64,000 nt of DNA from Lasiosphaeris hirsuta (lineage: Eukaryota; Ascomycota; Sordariomycetes; Sordariales; Lasiosphaeriaceae). The DNA lies in the NCBI GenBank assembly GCA_030549175.1, contig JAUKUA010000001.1, positions 7,936,001 through 8,000,000 on the forward strand, given 5' to 3'. The notes under the pieces were generated by a model, which made no database searches, was not told where the DNA came from, and saw only the letters and a program-made list of their open reading frames with translations. This document shows, in pieces, positions 33,332-43,435 of this stretch (its first letter is position 1; every line of letters begins with the position of its first letter). Both the position numbers and the translations under genes were made by a program.

Positions 33332-33828
33332 CGGCCACACCCCGTGGCAGACAGACTCGTGACGCGGGGAACGTGGAGGAACCCGTCTCATTTTGAGCAC
33401 GATCGTCGGGTGCGAGTCAGTCTGTGGGCGGGCCCTAGCAGCTGATGCGAACTGCCGTTGAAAGAAAATGAGAGAGCCGGGCTCATCCCAGGATCCCCGG
33501 ATTGCTGAGGAATTTGACGTGCGGTTTACTGACGTCTAGAGCGGCCCCTGGACCCCGCCCCGCCTTCCCACATCGGCTCCGCGATCAACACCCCAAGATT
33601 CCCTGCAAGCAGCCATCCCGCCTCCGCGTCCGCGGTGTTCATCCCAAATGGATCCCGGCCGCCGCTAACCCTAACGGCCAACGATCAAACCGCCGCTGAT
33701 ACGTTTTTCTTACTTGTATCCCTCCATCCTATCTTCTCTAGCCTCAGACCGAACTATTCACCCATCAGCCCATTTCAATCCGCGCCACCGACTCGTCTGA
33801 TCTTTTTCTGAGTTCTTCCTTCGCCCCC
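33332..33828. other. Intergenic
   Basis: Between the broken regulator and the P450 relic; no gene is seen. Confidence 0.5.
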
Positions 33829-35163
33829 ATGGCCGTTCTTCTTTCCTACCTCCCCTACGTGGTGGAGGTGGCCATCATCATCCGGCTCCTCTTCGCGGGA
33901 CGGAGGCCGAAAACTACCCGCCAGGCCCGCCCACGCTTCCTATTATTGGCAACCTCCATCAGGTATGTGCAAGATGCTGTTACTTTCCTGGCATAGACTT
34001 ACCAATTACGTGCAGATGCTGTACGAGATGGCGACGCAGCCCGAGGGCTTCTTACATCATATCCGCCGCTACTCCTACGCCCTGACTACGACCATGGTTT
34101 ATGGATGGCGCACACCGACCTACAAGGACAAAAAGATGCAGCAACTGTTCAATAGCTTCAGCGACTTTGCCGATATCAACCAGACCGGCACTGCCGCCCT
34201 CATCGACTGCTTCCCCTGGATGCGCTGGCTTCCCGAGTTTCTGATCCCGACCCAGCAGAAGGCCCGCGATATGCACAAGGTTGAGAAGGCACTGTATCTT
34301 GGCCACTGGCTCAAGGCAAAAGCTGGACACCGCTGCCGGCACCATCACGCGCTGCTTTTGCGAGGAGCTGGTAGCGTCCCAAAGGGCCGAGAGCTTTAGC
34401 GACGACCAGGCCGCCTATATCTCAAGCACGCTTCTGGAGGCTGGATCCGACACAGTTTCAAGCACCCCGTACGCATTTGCCCAGGCCATAGTTCTGTACA
34501 CCGATGCCCAGCGCAGCGCAAGGCCCAAGAGGAGATCGACCGCGTAGTTAGCCCCGACCACATGCCCACCATAGAAGACGAGCCTAACTGCAATAAATCC
34601 GGTCGATTGTCAAGGAGTCGCTGCGCTGGATTCCGATCACCGTCATGGGCGCCGTGCCGCACGACGTCACACAGAACGATCACTACAACGGTTGCCTCAT
34701 CCCCAAGGACGCCGGCGTTGTCAATAACGTGTGGTCGATCCACATGGACCCCTAGCGCCACGCGGACCCCCGCCGGTTCGAGCCTGAGCGCTACGAGGAT
34801 GATTTCCAGTCACTTGGTGACGCCGCCGCCAACCCCCATGCCTCGAAGCGCGACCAGTTCACCTTTGGCGCCGGCCGCCGCATCTGCCCTGGTATCCACG
34901 TCGCTGAGCGTGGTCTGTTCCTGGGCGTCTCCCGTATGCTCTGGGGATTCAATATGACGCCGGCGCAGGACGCCGATGGCAAGGACATTATTCCTGACCA
35001 GGAGAAGCTCACGCAGGAGTTCGTGTGCATGCCCGAGGAATTCCCGGCGACCATCACGCCGCGAAGGGAGAAGAAGAGACAGATGATTGTGGACGACTGG
35101 AAGGCGGCCGAGGAGTCGCTTGACCTGTCACGAAGCAGTAGAAGCAATCGCCCGTGGGGTTAG
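33829..35163 (+). pseudogene. Cytochrome P450 relic
   Basis: The ATG at 33829 starts a membrane anchor (MAVLLSYLPYVVEVAIIIRLL). The proline-rich hinge (RPKNYPPGPPTLPIIGNLH) is reached only after a one-base frameshift at ~33913. A GTATGT donor then joins directly to sequence near helix E/F (MLYEMATQPEGFLHHIRRYS), so about 100 residues are missing. Later parts shift frame again around 34315-34590, there is a TAG at 34753-34755 (MDP-stop-RHADPRRFEPERY, CAG to TAG), and then the heme loop FTFGAGRRICPG with its cysteine ligand is intact. The C-terminus ends normally at 35163. Fungal P450s of this class oxidise small secondary or xenobiotic molecules in the ER; this copy cannot make a full enzyme. 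Confidence 0.85.
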
Positions 35164-35744
35164 CGCTGGGCGGGACCAGGAGCAAGGCTTAGGGATCGTG
35201 AGTGTTTGCATAGGCTAGGAGTTGGGGTATATTTTGGGATATTAGCCCAGCTTGGATAGTGATTGAGCTATTAAATTTAAATTATTCAACTTATGTTGCT
35301 TGTCACGGTGATGGGGGTGATGGCATGCTTACGGCAATATTGAGCTATCAGGCTTGTGGCAAGGAATGGTGTCATTGCAACTTTGGCGGGTACGGCGGCG
35401 GTCACGAAGGTTGAACATATCATCTGAATTTGGCATAGAATTTGTTTTCTTTGTGACCTCCTCGTATTCGACGCTAGTCATTCAGAAAACAGTTGTGGGC
35501 GAAAGGAGACAAATCATGGCTCGTCTCAACATCTATCCTACTGATGATGTTCATGGCTTTGCCGAAAAGGGAGGCAAGCTGAGCGAAACCTGTCGACTTG
35601 GAGTCGTCGGAGCGGCCGGGGCTGGGCGCTCAGCAGAGCCCATCCTGCAACCGTTGACAAGAATCAAGACCCCTTTTTCTCTGCTTGGCTTTGTGCGAGC
35701 TAGGGCTAGACGCTGGGTTCATTGGCTTGGCGGTGTTTTACGCA
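35164..35744. other. Intergenic
   Basis: AT-rich 3' flank of the P450 relic and 5' flank of the dehydrogenase relic. No gene is supported. Confidence 0.45.
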
Positions 35745-36989
35745 TATCCCACCACCGCCCTCGTCGTCCTGGAACTCAACGGCACCTTTGAGCTCTAGCA
35801 GATCTACCTCTCAGCAATCCAACCCGACGAAGTCCTCGTCGAGATATCGGCCTCGGGCCTCTGCCACACCGACCTGTCCTGCGCAAACGGTACCCTCCCC
35901 TGCGCGCCCAACGCCGTCCTAGGCCACGAAGGTAACCCCTCCTCCCCTCCCCCCCCGGGAAACCAACACTCCTGGCAGGCACAGGCACCGTGCTCGTTGT
36001 AGGCGCAGCGGTGACCACAGTGGCGGCAGGCGATCTAGTCCTGCTATCCTTCTCGCACTGCGAGACGTGCCGCAAGTGCGCGGCCGGCCACCCGGCCAAC
36101 TACTACACGTTCAACGAGCGCAACTTTGGCGGGGCACGCCCTAGCGACGGGTCGGCCGCCATGTGTGCCGGTGCCGCGCCCGGCGGCGCCCCCCTCCACA
36201 GCTCCTTCTTCGGCCAGTCCTCCTTCGCCCGCCACACCCTCGCCCACCGCTCCAGCGTCGTGCGCGTGCCCCCCGGCACCGACCTCGCGCTGTTCGCGCC
36301 GCTGGGGTGCGGCGTGCAGACGGGGGCTGGGGCGGTGTTGAATACGCTCGGTGTGAAGGAGGGGAGTGCTGTTGCCGTGTTTGGGGTGGGGAGTGTGGGC
36401 ATGGCGGCGGTCATGGTTGCTGGGTTGGTTGGTTCGGCGCGCTGGGACGGTGATAGCTGTTGATCTGCAGCAGGCGAGGTTAGATCTTGCGATAGAGCTA
36501 GGGGCGACGCACGGTGTTATTGGGTGTGATGCGGATGTTGTTGAGCAGATCCGTCGGTCGTGTCCCCTCAACGGCGTGGATTATGCCGTCGATTGTACCG
36601 GCGTGCCCCCAAGGTCGTCAGGACTCAGGACCATGATCGATGCGCTCAGGTCCAGGGGCCGCGCGGCGACGGTCGGCGCGCCGTGGCCTGGGCATTGTGT
36701 TAGTCTGGATATTATGGGTCAGTTGACGTTTGGGAAGGAGTATGTGGAGTGTACTGAAAGAGACAGTCTCCCAGCGGAGGTGAGTTTTCCGGCTGATGAG
36801 TTTTCTGGTGGGTTGTTTGCTGACCAGTGACAGTTTATTCCCCATCTTATAGAGATGCATGCCAAGGGCTTGTTTCCCTTGGAAAGCTTGATTGAGTACT
36901 ATGACGTGGCGGATTTTGTAAAGGCGATTGAGGATACCAAGTCGGGCAAGCTCATCAAGCCGGTGCTGAAGTGGGATTTTATCCAATAG
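35745..36989 (+). pseudogene. Zinc-type (aryl-)alcohol dehydrogenase relic
   Basis: Recognisable from TTALVVLELNGTFEL, with TAG at 35796-35798 where CAG is expected, then IQPDEVLVEISASGLCHTDL (catalytic-zinc cysteine), GHE, an in-phase intron (GTAACC...GGCAG), PLGCGVQTGAGAVLNTL and the Rossmann motif VFGVGSVGMAAVMV. A frameshift near 36435 separates this from GTVIAVDLQQARLDLAIELG, and a final intron (GTGAGT...GACAG, 36781-36831) precedes FIPHLIEMHAKGLFP and the stop at 36989. The structural-zinc loop reads CETCRKC...ANYY, with Tyr at the expected fourth cysteine. No credible ATG is seen. The closest group by motif is fungal aryl-alcohol/benzyl-alcohol dehydrogenases. Confidence 0.8.
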
Positions 36990-38426
36990 AATGGGTGAGA
37001 TAATAAAAGACAGTTTCACACTTTGAAGTCGGAAAAGCCGATTCATTTCTTTATGGGATCCCTTTTCTATTATACGAGATGTTCAGGCTTTCTCACCTCT
37101 GCTTACCATCTACCCTACCTTGGGAGCTGGAAGAAAAGGCTTCCGAGTGGACAAAAGTTCGGCCACCTCTTCTCCGCTGTAAGGGTTATTCTTAGCTGTT
37201 GATGTGCTGTCTGCCACAATCGCTAGCCGGCGGCTTCTCCCACACGCGGGGAGTCAACCCAGGGAGAAAGGGATAAGACAGCAGGACACTGCCTATGGTG
37301 ATATTATGCCTATGACAATACTATGCCTATTGGATATAGTAAAGCCTTCATTGTTGTGTTTCCAGCATGTTCCGGTGTGATCTAGTTGTCACGGTCTTAT
37401 CTGCCTGTCACGACCTTTTGTTAGTAGATGCATTCCTTCGTGAGCTCCGTCTTGGGCTCTCAACCACGCAGGTGCCCTCCCTTCTCCCCTCGCTCCCCTC
37501 TCAGCGTCTTGGCGCCTCCGCTTCTCATGACCCCCGGTCAGCTCTCTTTGCGACCCCACGTCAATTTCTTCAGCCCCCCAAGCCGTCCTTTTCTGGAGTT
37601 TTTTTTTCCCTGTTAGCCTCTTCCCACCGTTTCCCATCACAAGAACCAAATTCTCCAAAGCTTGCCTTGAACTCCCACATCAACACCACCAAAGGGTCAA
37701 TATACCGACCGCTGACCGCTCAGCACGTAAGCCACGATATCTTCCAAATATCATCTTCGAGTAAGTATAAGGCTCTGTTCATTTACTCTTAGCATGGCAT
37801 GAGCTTGTTCCGTCGCTTTCATCTCCCCGTCGCCCTTCTCCTTACCACCCGCTCACGTTCTTCTGTTCAAAGCAATGGATATCAGCCGGCATAGCCAAGA
37901 CGAACGAAATCAACCAAGATGCCACCCACCTTGCTCCACGCCGGCCTCCGCCCTTATTCCGTTACCACTTCTGATGAAAAAGTGGAAGACATTGCCGCCT
38001 GCCTTGGCCGATGGTGTGCGATCTGTATCTTTCAGTACCGCCGTGATCGTATTTGCAAGCAGTTTGTCTTATTCTTTGGTGATTGAGAGGAGAGTATCTT
38101 GAGAGATTGGAAGTGATATGAAGAATAAGCAGCTGAAACAAGTTCAGATAGCAGTATCACATTCAAGTGGCAGGCAGTATCACATTCAGACGGCAGTGTA
38201 AAGTTAGGACGGCAGGGTCATAGCCCCAAGTGATTCTGTGTGCCACCTCTGTGAGAGGGGCTTCCCCAACACCAAGACTTCCCAGCGCCACCACTATCCT
38301 CCGTCCCATCCTTCTCCTCCGCCCCCCTCCCCTCATCATCCTCCCCACCCCATCCTCTCGCCCGAGCCGGCCGGCTGCATGAGACGGTTTTTGAGACGAA
38401 TGTCTCGTCTCAGGTTAGATGACCCC
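36990..38426. other. Intergenic, possible truncated gene start
   Basis: 37.43-37.87 kb has the CT-rich look of a fungal leader, and an ATG at 37875 is followed by a short open segment, but no domain or continuing exon was found. The right third (38160-38420) is pyrimidine-rich and contains the inverted duplication described separately. Confidence 0.4.
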
Positions 38427-38515
38427 TCAATGGCGAGGACGGGTCCAGCCCTTTGGGCATATCTTAGGGTCATCCGATCTGAGACGAGACATTCGTCTCA
38501 TCGCAGCATCGGCGG
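38385..38515. repeat. Inverted duplication at the 3' end of a Myb-like gene
   Basis: Plus-strand TGAGACGAATGTCTCGTCTC (~38391-38410) and onward to GATGACCC is the inverted copy of the minus-strand coding segment at ~38513-38468 (ATGAGACGAATGTCTCGTCT.. GATGACCC), with 2-3 mismatches in ~38 bp. The arm also contains an internal GAGACGA..TCGTCTC palindrome. A transcript of the gene reading past its stop at 38427 would fold into a long hairpin. Confidence 0.75.
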
Positions 38516-38925
38516 TGCGCCTGTGCCCGCCCACAAAGCGCGCCATCCGGCGCACGATGGACTTGTAGGACCGGGGCGGCGTCTCATGGCGGGCTACCCA
38601 GAGGTATGCATCCTCTTGTGGAGTCCAGGCAGGAGCTCCAGTCGTACGTCTGGTGGCAGGCTGGGCGGGTGCCGCCACTGCCACTGGTGCGGTGACAGCT
38701 TGGGCCCGATTGTCGGCAGCGGCAGGGGCCGAGTTGCTGGCTGTGGTGCCAGGAGAATCGTCTGTAAGGCCATGTTATCAGACGATGAACTGCCGGACGG
38801 AATGGGAACGGACGGAATTGGGGTGACTTACTACTAGCGCCAGTCTGGCCGCTGTTGGTGTTGGCCGCACCGGCCGGGGCGTCAGCCGCATTGGCAGCCT
38901 CCGTGCGCTGCCCGTTGCTTGGCAT
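38427..38925 (-). CDS. Small Myb/SANT-type DNA-binding protein
   Basis: Exons 38925-38832 and 38761-38427 (donor GTAAGT, branch CTGATAAC, acceptor TTACAG; phase 1 preserved) give 142 aa. The N-terminal ~75 residues are Ala/Asn/Thr/Pro-rich and probably disordered. The C-terminus holds a Myb-like helix-turn-helix: APAWTPQEDAYLWVARHE, then SYKSIVRRMARF and HRRTADAAMRRMSRLR. It would bind DNA in the nucleus. A 13-bp tandem array lies 65-160 bp upstream of its start, and the palindromic array lies further upstream. The last coding part is duplicated in inverted orientation just past the stop codon. A second protein of the same design is at 40.7-41.6 kb. Confidence 0.7.
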
Positions 38926-38990
38926 TTTTTTATTTGATACTGAGTCGGTGATAGTCCTCGTCAGTAAAACTGTTGCGTGGTCGGATGGCC

Positions 38991-39085
38991 ACGAAATCAG
39001 ACGGTGAAATCAGACGGCGAAATCAGACGGTGAAATCAGACGGTGAACTCAGACGGTGAACTCAGACGGTGAAATCAGACAGAAA
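38991..39085. repeat. 13-bp tandem array in the promoter of the Myb-like gene
   Basis: About 6.5 copies of ACGGTGAAATCAG (variants with C for T and C for A). The near edge is ~65 bp upstream of the ATG at 38925 on the minus strand. The core CAGACGGT is the same as the dispersed motif at 40.1-40.5 kb and one copy near 38184. Confidence 0.9.
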
Positions 39086-39176
39086 TGGGCTTCAGTATAT
39101 ACTGACCTTTTTGCTAGAGGTGGTTTGGTTATGTGCTTTTGAGTGGTGGTTTGAGGTTGTTGGTGTGAGGATTGGG

Positions 39177-39385
39177 AGTATGTGCGAGAAAGTTTTTCGC
39201 ACGATGGGCTATTTATTTTGATGGTGGGCTGCAGAGAGGGTATGTGCGAGAGAGATTTCGCACGGTGGGCTAAGTCTCCAACATACTGTACTGTGCTTTT
39301 GGTGCTTTGGTTCTCACGCAGTCGCTTTGGGAGGGAAAGAGCAAGATAGAGTATGTGCGAAGAAAACCTTCGCACGGTGGGCTAA
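39177..39385 (-). repeat. Right array of palindromic units (3 copies)
   Basis: Three units read GTATGTGCGA..(spacer)..TTCGCACGRTGGGCTA at about 39179-39213, 39240-39272 and 39353-39384. They are the reverse complement of the units at 27.6-27.9 kb. The array lies ~250 bp upstream of the Myb-like gene (minus strand) and has the same orientation relative to that gene as the left array has to the gag-like frame. Confidence 0.8.
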
Positions 39386-39490
39386 GCAAAGAGAGATATT
39401 GCAGTCGTGAAAATACCTACCTTTCAAAATAAAAAAGGCATGTTTGGCATTTCACAATTTTTTCCATTACAAAAATGGGCATTTGTGGCA
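39386..39490. repeat. MITE-family remnant flanking the right array
   Basis: GCAAAGAGAGATATTGCAGT is the inverse of the sequence at ~27538-27557 left of the left array, followed by AAAAAAGGCATG..TTGGCATTTCAC typical of the MITE interior. Confidence 0.55.
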
Positions 39491-40733
39491 TTCAAAATGG
39501 CCTCGACGGTGGGAGAGGACCTGAGCTTGAGGGCCAGAATCTGTGGTTCCGCCTCTGAGAAGAGGGCTTGGTGCTGGCTGGTGAAAGCCGCTCTCGAGAC
39601 CAGGGATCGATGTTCACGCGGCTAATGGCAGCTGCTCTCCCGTGAGAGTAATCAATTTCAGACGTCATGGTTCCGACGCAATTGTTTCGACCGAAAAAGT
39701 CGCTCACTGGCAGCGATGCTCTCTGTGCAAGCCCCTTTATGATAACTATCCATGCGGTCACACTGCATATGCGTTCCCAAAACCTTGGTATGAGCATTTA
39801 GGGGTGGTTTGACTGATAGCATTGAGACTGGGTGCCGGACTGGGTGGCTGCAGTGTCGTGACGGTGATTGATGCGACGAGGTAGACAGATGTCTGGGGGT
39901 TGATCTTGCCGCGCTGAGCCGAATTTTATCTCTGGCATCCTGCTGTCATGAGTTGTCTCTGGCGCTCTGGCCCGAGTTGGTTCCCGTCTTCTGCTGAGAC
40001 GAGTTGTCTCTGGCGAGCCGCGGCTGCGAGTCTGTTTCCGGCAGCAGCCTTTCCTGTCAACCTCATGCATCGGACGGCATAGCTAGGCTTGGAGATAAAG
40101 AAAGACGAACAGACGATCACACATTCAGACGGTGATTTTGGACGGTCAACATGTCAATAGTGATGGAATTTACAACCCCCTTGTCATCGTCCCGCTTGCC
40201 ATCGACATGATTTTCTGGTGCCTGGTTAAGTAATTTTCGAAAAGCTACCAGCGATACTCTCAGACGCTGAATTTAGACGGCCATGACATCGGACGGTCAC
40301 ACATTCAGACGGTTATTTTTGTGTAAATCTGGACGGCTATGATGTCGGACGGTAAGTCCGGACGGTCATAACATCAGACGGTCATGCTTCTTTCTAGATG
40401 CTGAGGTCAGGCGGTTGCGATGAAGTCGGACGGTTAATTCAGACGTTTAATTCAGACGTTTAATTCAGACGATCACACATTAATACTCTCCAGAATTAGG
40501 CAGTATGTCACAAAGTATGCTTAAAGGACGTCTTCAAGTGGCACCAGAAAAGAAACCCCGGAATATCGAGGATATTAGGGGCAAAGTAAGAGTACTAAGC
40601 CTAGAGAGAAAGTAAAGACAACAATCAACCCTCGAAAACGCGTGTCTGCCTGACGGATTCAGGTCTCTGGATCAGCTCCCCCATCCTTCATCCCAAGGCG
40701 GCGGCGATAGCAAAAGCGGCAACGGCAGCGGCG
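39491..40733. other. Gene-free stretch with GACGGT motif field
   Basis: No gene is seen. GAGTTGTCTCTGGCG occurs twice (~39951 and ~40001). From 40120 to 40480 the motif RGACGGT or a close variant (CAGACGGT, CGGACGGT, AGACGTTT) occurs about 15 times on the plus strand. Confidence 0.55.
40120..40480 (+). repeat. Dispersed GACGGT motif cluster
   Basis: Repeated phrases CACATTCAGACGGT, GTCGGACGGT, CCGGACGGTCATAAC, CATCAGACGGTCATG and three successive AATTCAGACGNTTAATTCAGA units. Spacing is irregular (10-30 bp) and all copies share orientation, so this is not a simple satellite. The same core forms the 13-bp array at 38991-39085. Confidence 0.75.
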
Positions 40734-41628
40734 TCAGTTTCCGGAACGGCGGCGGCGAGCGGGTTGTGGGTTTTCGTCTCCGCGATATTGCTGGCGGCGC
40801 TGGCGGCTGCGGCGACGAAACTCAATCCGGCGCTCCTCATCAAAGTAGGAGGCTAGCTCCTCCCATTCGCCAGTTCTCTCGAGGTTCCTGAGGCGGAGCA
40901 TTCGAGTCGCGCACGCGTGGCTTGTGCGGCCGATATCCCGCTGCAAAAGTAGCAAAATGAGTTAGTCAAGAGCCTGGGCACCCACTTGTTTTTGTTGGGG
41001 GTAGCAGAATGGTAATGGCTTACTCCGATGGTGGCGTATGTCTTGCCTCCACATACTTCCAACAAGAGCACGTTCAACTGCCAGGGATTCCACTCGGCAC
41101 CTGTTTGCCGCGGCATCGTTAGATACAAGACCACTCAAGAAGCTAGGGTAGATGAGGCTTACCGCCAGGAGACTGGGCGACCGGCTGCTCCTCATGAGTC
41201 GGTTCGGCGAAGAACTCCTGCCAGTAGTTGACAGGAGGGGCGGCAGGGACCTGCGGCAGAGGAGGGGGCGGGAGGGCGACCTGCTGGGCAGCAGGAGCCC
41301 GAGCGACGGTTTGCTGGTCACCAGCAAACGGGACGAAAGACTGCTCGGGGCCAGGGTGCAGCAGAGGAAGGGGGGCGGCGAGGTCTTGCTGGGCGGCAGG
41401 AGGAGCGGCAAGGGTCTGCTCGGGAGCAGGAGGCCAAGCAAAGACCGGCTGGGCGGCGGGGACGGGGTAGGTGATGGCCTGCTGGAGACCAGCGGGCGAG
41501 ACAGCGGCCTGCAGGGGGAAGGGCAGGGCGGGAGCGGCCGGGCAGGGTGAGGCCGTGAGGCCAACGAGCTCAGGGTCGGAAAACGCTGGGTCGACCAGCG
41601 AAGGGCTGAAGGGGGTGTGGCCCTTCAT
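40734..41628 (-). CDS. Myb/SANT-type DNA-binding protein with Pro/Ala/Gln-rich N-terminus
   Basis: Three exons, 41628-41163, 41100-41024 and 40940-40734, with donors GTAAGC and GTAAGC and acceptors AACAG and TGCAG; phase is preserved, 249 aa. Residues 1-155 are rich in Pro, Ala and Gln with repeated PPAPEQ/PAAQQ phrases, as in activation or disordered domains. The splice assembles a Myb-like domain: EWNPWQLNVLLLEVCGGK, TYATIGRDIG, RTSHACATRMLRLRNLE, then a basic tail (FRRRSRQRRQQYR, ARRRRSGN) with a probable nuclear-localisation function. The domain is split over all three exons. Upstream (41752-41813) the phrase AGTGCGGCTTC or a variant occurs three times. Confidence 0.7.
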
Positions 41629-42264
41629 CTTATCTTTTTTTGTGTTTTTGTGTTGTTTTTTGTTAATGGTGGTGGGGAGGAGAAAGAGGGAAAGGCAAAG
41701 AGTTGGGTGGCCCTTGGGGTTTTGCACAAGGTGAAATAATTTTCACAAAGCGGAGTGCGGCTTCGAGGTGGCTGGTGAAGCAAAGTGCGGCTTCTGAAGC
41801 AGAGTGCGGCTGTTCAAAATCACATCTATGATGTCGCATTACCCCTCTCACAGACCGTCTCAAAGCAAAATCTAATCACGACGGGTGTTACAGCATCGGC
41901 AGTCGACAACCACATTTCAACCGGGATATCCTTTTATAAAGTAGGAGATTAGCGTAGAAGTCAGGGGCGAATTTAATTCCGCTCTGAAACTGTCTGCTTA
42001 ATACCCGGATAACGATATAACCCGTAAAACTCCTCACAACGGGCAGGTTGACCTTGGAGATGCCGGCCGCTCTCTGCCATACGGCGCCTCATATCGATCG
42101 TCTAGGCACCCTTTTCGACAATAGGGGCTTTGATAACCAGGGTTGGATTCTCGCCCTTATTATCTTCGAGTCACTCAGGGTACTTGGTCGACAATTCCCC
42201 CTTTGTACGGACCTCGCCATCTCAATATAATGGACCTCGTCTATAAACTCTACTCGGCTGGCTA
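41629..42264. other. 5' flank of the Myb-like gene, with triple repeat
   Basis: AGTGCGGCTTC-type boxes at ~41754, ~41784 and ~41803. No other gene is seen before the transposon begins at 42265. Confidence 0.5.
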
Positions 42265-42589
42265 GAAGGCACGGACTAACAATGTAACCGACTAACAATG
42301 CAACGGAATCTGCAGGGGCACCCCCAACCGTAATCATGACCATAACGTCCATCTCCCTACCTATTTGTATACAAAAAAGTGCAGCGTACATCTCCTGAGC
42401 CTGGCGAAGCCGATCTAGCCCGTGGATAATCATTTCCTACGCCTCTTCAACCACTGGTTCCACATCCTACCTCCGCACCCCCCTCCGGCACTTAGGGGGC
42501 TGATGACTGGCCTCCTCGGCCTCAATGATATCCTCTATTGTAGCGAATCTATCGTTAGCTGGTACTCGTACCTTTCTTTTGCTATGGGG

Positions 42590-43186
42590 CTAAGCTGCGT
42601 GAAGATCCTCGTTTAGGCGGTTGTTATCGGCTATCAAAGCTGCCTTCTCCGCTGTAGCTATATCCAGTGCCTTCTCCATCTTATGATACAGTGCCCTGAG
42701 AGTTCTATGGCCTGGAGAAAAGTGCCCACGGAGGTTCTTGACGACCTCACGAATATCGCTGGCCTTCTTGGGGGTGTTTAGAAGCGATGGGCCGACCGTA
42801 GTAGTGATAAGGGGGGTGGGGGTCCGTACCTGTGGAAGGGGGACATCCCTGATTAATACCTCGGGGTTATCGAGTATAGCTGATGGGTTAAACGGCCATA
42901 TTCTAGTCTTCTTAAAGCCATTGTGTATATTAGCTATAGTATAGGTACGTTGTGAGGTATCCCTGTAGCAAAGAAGGAACCTTTGTTTGTTGGCTGGTGA
43001 TGATGCTATACAATGGGCTAACGCTTTGGTGTTTTGTCTGAAATAGGTCTTAAGAGGTAAGAAAACATTCCTATCAAGAGGTTGTGACTTATAGGAGCTA
43101 TGAGAAGGAAGATATATAACGAAAAGGTGGTTAATACGGTAATGGTATATAAATTCCTTGGTATCGTGGGTAGAGTACTTGTCCAA
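42590..43186 (-). pseudogene. C-terminal part of old pogo transposase
   Basis: Shows LPSHSSYKSQPLDRNVFLPL, the region of the third catalytic aspartate of pogo DDE transposases (PPHSSH..QPLDV in the younger element), followed by the tail with IWPFNPSAIL and a coiled C-terminus. Preceding codons to 43435 contain several stops. Confidence 0.75.
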
Positions 43187-43435
43187 AATAAGTAGTCGCT
43201 AATCGTTAGGCCTTAGAGACTTTGTTTCTGGCAAATAGATCTCCTTTAGCCATTTCATCGCTATAGGGCTATTACTACAGCCTATGAGAGAGTAGTCGTA
43301 CTTCTAATCGTGAATATTCTCGTGGTCCTTAACCTAATGGAGGTACCATTGGCCTTGGAGAGATGCCCCCGTAAAGATAATAACGGAGGTAAGTCTCTAG
43401 TAATCAGTAGTAACTACCTTAATAATAAAGACCTA

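Noticed and set aside
31919..36989. Active secondary-metabolite cluster
   Set aside because: No polyketide synthase, peptide synthetase or terpene cyclase, and all three genes are broken.
37367..37792. Plus-strand 141-aa frame
   Set aside because: Composition looks like a CT-rich leader and promoter; no domain and no good start.
27515..39490. Starship-type giant transposon
   Set aside because: The inverted flanking arrays suggested a large element, but no tyrosine-recombinase captain gene (DUF3435 type) is visible at either end.
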